Origin: an uncultured Sutterella sp. | GTDB lineage: Bacteria; Pseudomonadota; Gammaproteobacteria; Burkholderiales; Burkholderiaceae_F | Assembly (NCBI GenBank): GCA_905202595.1 | Contig: CAJKSP010000005.1 | Span: 1-64,000 of the forward strand | DNA length: 64,000 nt | Direction of reading: 5' to 3' | Shown: positions 63,464 to 64,000 of the stretch, piece by piece | How positions within the stretch are numbered: position 1 is the first letter of the stretch | How the letters are laid out: every line of letters begins with the position of its first letter | Made by a program: the position numbers and the translations under genes | Notes under the pieces: model-generated | Told to the model about the DNA's origin: nothing | What the model saw: the letters and a program-made list of their open reading frames with translations, nothing else | Database searches by the model: none

Positions 63464-64000
63464 ATGAGAACGAATCCCCATGCTGCCTCTGAAAGAGGCC
63501 AGCTTCCGAAGCTGCAGCAGCACCGCAGGCTCCCTTTGCTGCAGCCGCTGCTTCGCCCAAGCAGCCGGACGGCGCTTGTCAGCCTGCTCCTCTTTTTGCT
63601 CCTTGGCGCCTTTCTCTTCTGGGGTCAGCCTGCCCGCACTGCAGCCCGAGTCTGGGCTTTTGCGGCGCCTTTTTCGCTGGCGCTTCTCTATATGCGTGCA
63701 GACGTCAGCCGGCGCGGCCGGCTTGCGGCCGGGGTCATCAGCTTTGTCGGCTTTGCCGCCGCTTGGATCGACGCCGCCGTCCGCGGGTTCATCTTCGCCG
63801 CCTACGGCTCCGAGCCGCTTTCCGGCTTTGTCGTAGAATCCGTCGCCAACACGCACCCCAAAGAAGCGGCGGAATACTTTTGGACGGCCGCCTCGGAAAT
63901 GCTCCCTTGGGCGCTGCTTGCTGCGGCCGGCATCTGCATTTCTGCCGCAGCGATTTTTCGGCTCTCCAAGCTGGCCGCTCCCGTCGAGAAGAATGCCCGC
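63464..64000 (+). CDS. N-terminal part of a phosphoethanolamine-transferase-like (EptA/OpgE) gene
   Basis: The frame from ATG 63464 is open through all 179 codons to the window end. It encodes a basic cytoplasmic N-terminus and membrane helices (ALVSLLLFLLLGAFLFWG, VWAFAAPFSLALLYM, LAAGVISFVGFAAAWIDA, LLAAAGICISAAAIF) with VVESVANTHPKEAAEYFWTAA before the last. This is the N-terminal five-helix pattern of inner-membrane phosphoethanolamine transferases, which modify lipid A, LPS core or glucans; their catalytic sulfatase-like domain would lie beyond position 64000. The assignment rests on the TNPxEAxEY-like segment and the helix pattern, so it is moderate. Confidence 0.65.
   Translation, partial: MRTNPHAASERGQLPKLQQHRRLPLLQPLLRPSSRTALVSLLLFLLLGAFLFWGQPARTAARVWAFAAPFSLALLYMRADVSRRGRLAAGVISFVGFAAAWIDAAVRGFIFAAYGSEPLSGFVVESVANTHPKEAAEYFWTAASEMLPWALLAAAGICISAAAIFRLSKLAAPVEKNAR

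Overview
The window is GC-rich, densely coded bacterial chromosome, with a typical proteobacterial gene set: Sec and Tat signal peptides, many lobpoxed lipoproteins, a TolC/HlyD export module, a classical type V autotransporter and SmpB. A leuA-leuB-leuC-leuD operon, an octaheme cytochrome c nitrite reductase, several exported flavin reductases (one paired with a tetraheme cytochrome c), an H-repeat type ISAs1 transposase remnant and an alanine-type autotransporter barrel fit an anaerobic or microaerobic, host-associated betaproteobacterium of the Sutterella/Parasutterella kind. That assignment is inference from gene content; no rRNA or tRNA gene lies in the window to confirm it.

Layout. 1-6070: MetQ lipoprotein, two small lipoproteins of one family, an orphan FixJ-type response regulator, formate-THF ligase and a GNAT acetyltransferase. 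6070-7394: a 1.3-kb gene-free stretch with strong hairpins and an AT-rich core. 7395-15000: a globin-less flavohaemoglobin-like reductase followed by an NsrR-type regulator, a small XRE regulator, a nitroreductase, an amidohydrolase coupled to a Pro/Ala-rich lipoprotein and divergent from a LysR regulator, a Trp/Gly-tailed lipoprotein and a nitrobindin-like protein. 15235-20432: a three-gene export operon (TolC, HlyD, fused double ABC-2 permease) without an ATPase. 20540-25469: TatD, periplasmic ankyrin protein, RlhA-type U32 protein and a DUF1266 protein. 25881-29417: a large autotransporter whose leader carries a nine-C tract.

29694-43736: a double-HTH protein overlapping a frameshifted Ogg2-like DNA glycosylase, a HAD phosphatase, a Crp/Fnr regulator, a Tat-exported flavin reductase, CcmI and the octaheme nitrite reductase, an alanine/glycine symporter, then a divergent aromatic-residue leader peptide with attenuator in front of a catalytically degenerate TrpC-like protein. 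rnfH and smpB are separated by a decayed ISAs1-type element. 43821-51613: FecCD/FecE-type ABC transporter parts, the leuABCD operon, and a Bcp peroxiredoxin. 51798-56155: tetraheme cytochrome plus Tat flavoprotein operon and an FMN/FAD flavin reductase. 56537-64000: an IHF-like protein, a C26 amidotransferase, a PiT-PhoU phosphate transporter, an MFS carrier, a VOC protein, a third family lipoprotein, and the start of a phosphoethanolamine-transferase-like gene cut by the window end.

Working together: the nitrite reductase, CcmI, tetraheme cytochrome and three exported flavin reductases point to periplasmic anaerobic respiration with several acceptors; NsrR and its reductase, plus the nitrobindin-like protein, point to handling of the nitric oxide that accompanies nitrite reduction. 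The most unusual items are the attenuator plus degenerate TrpC pair, the ATPase-less export operon with an internally duplicated permease, and the possibly phase-variable autotransporter.
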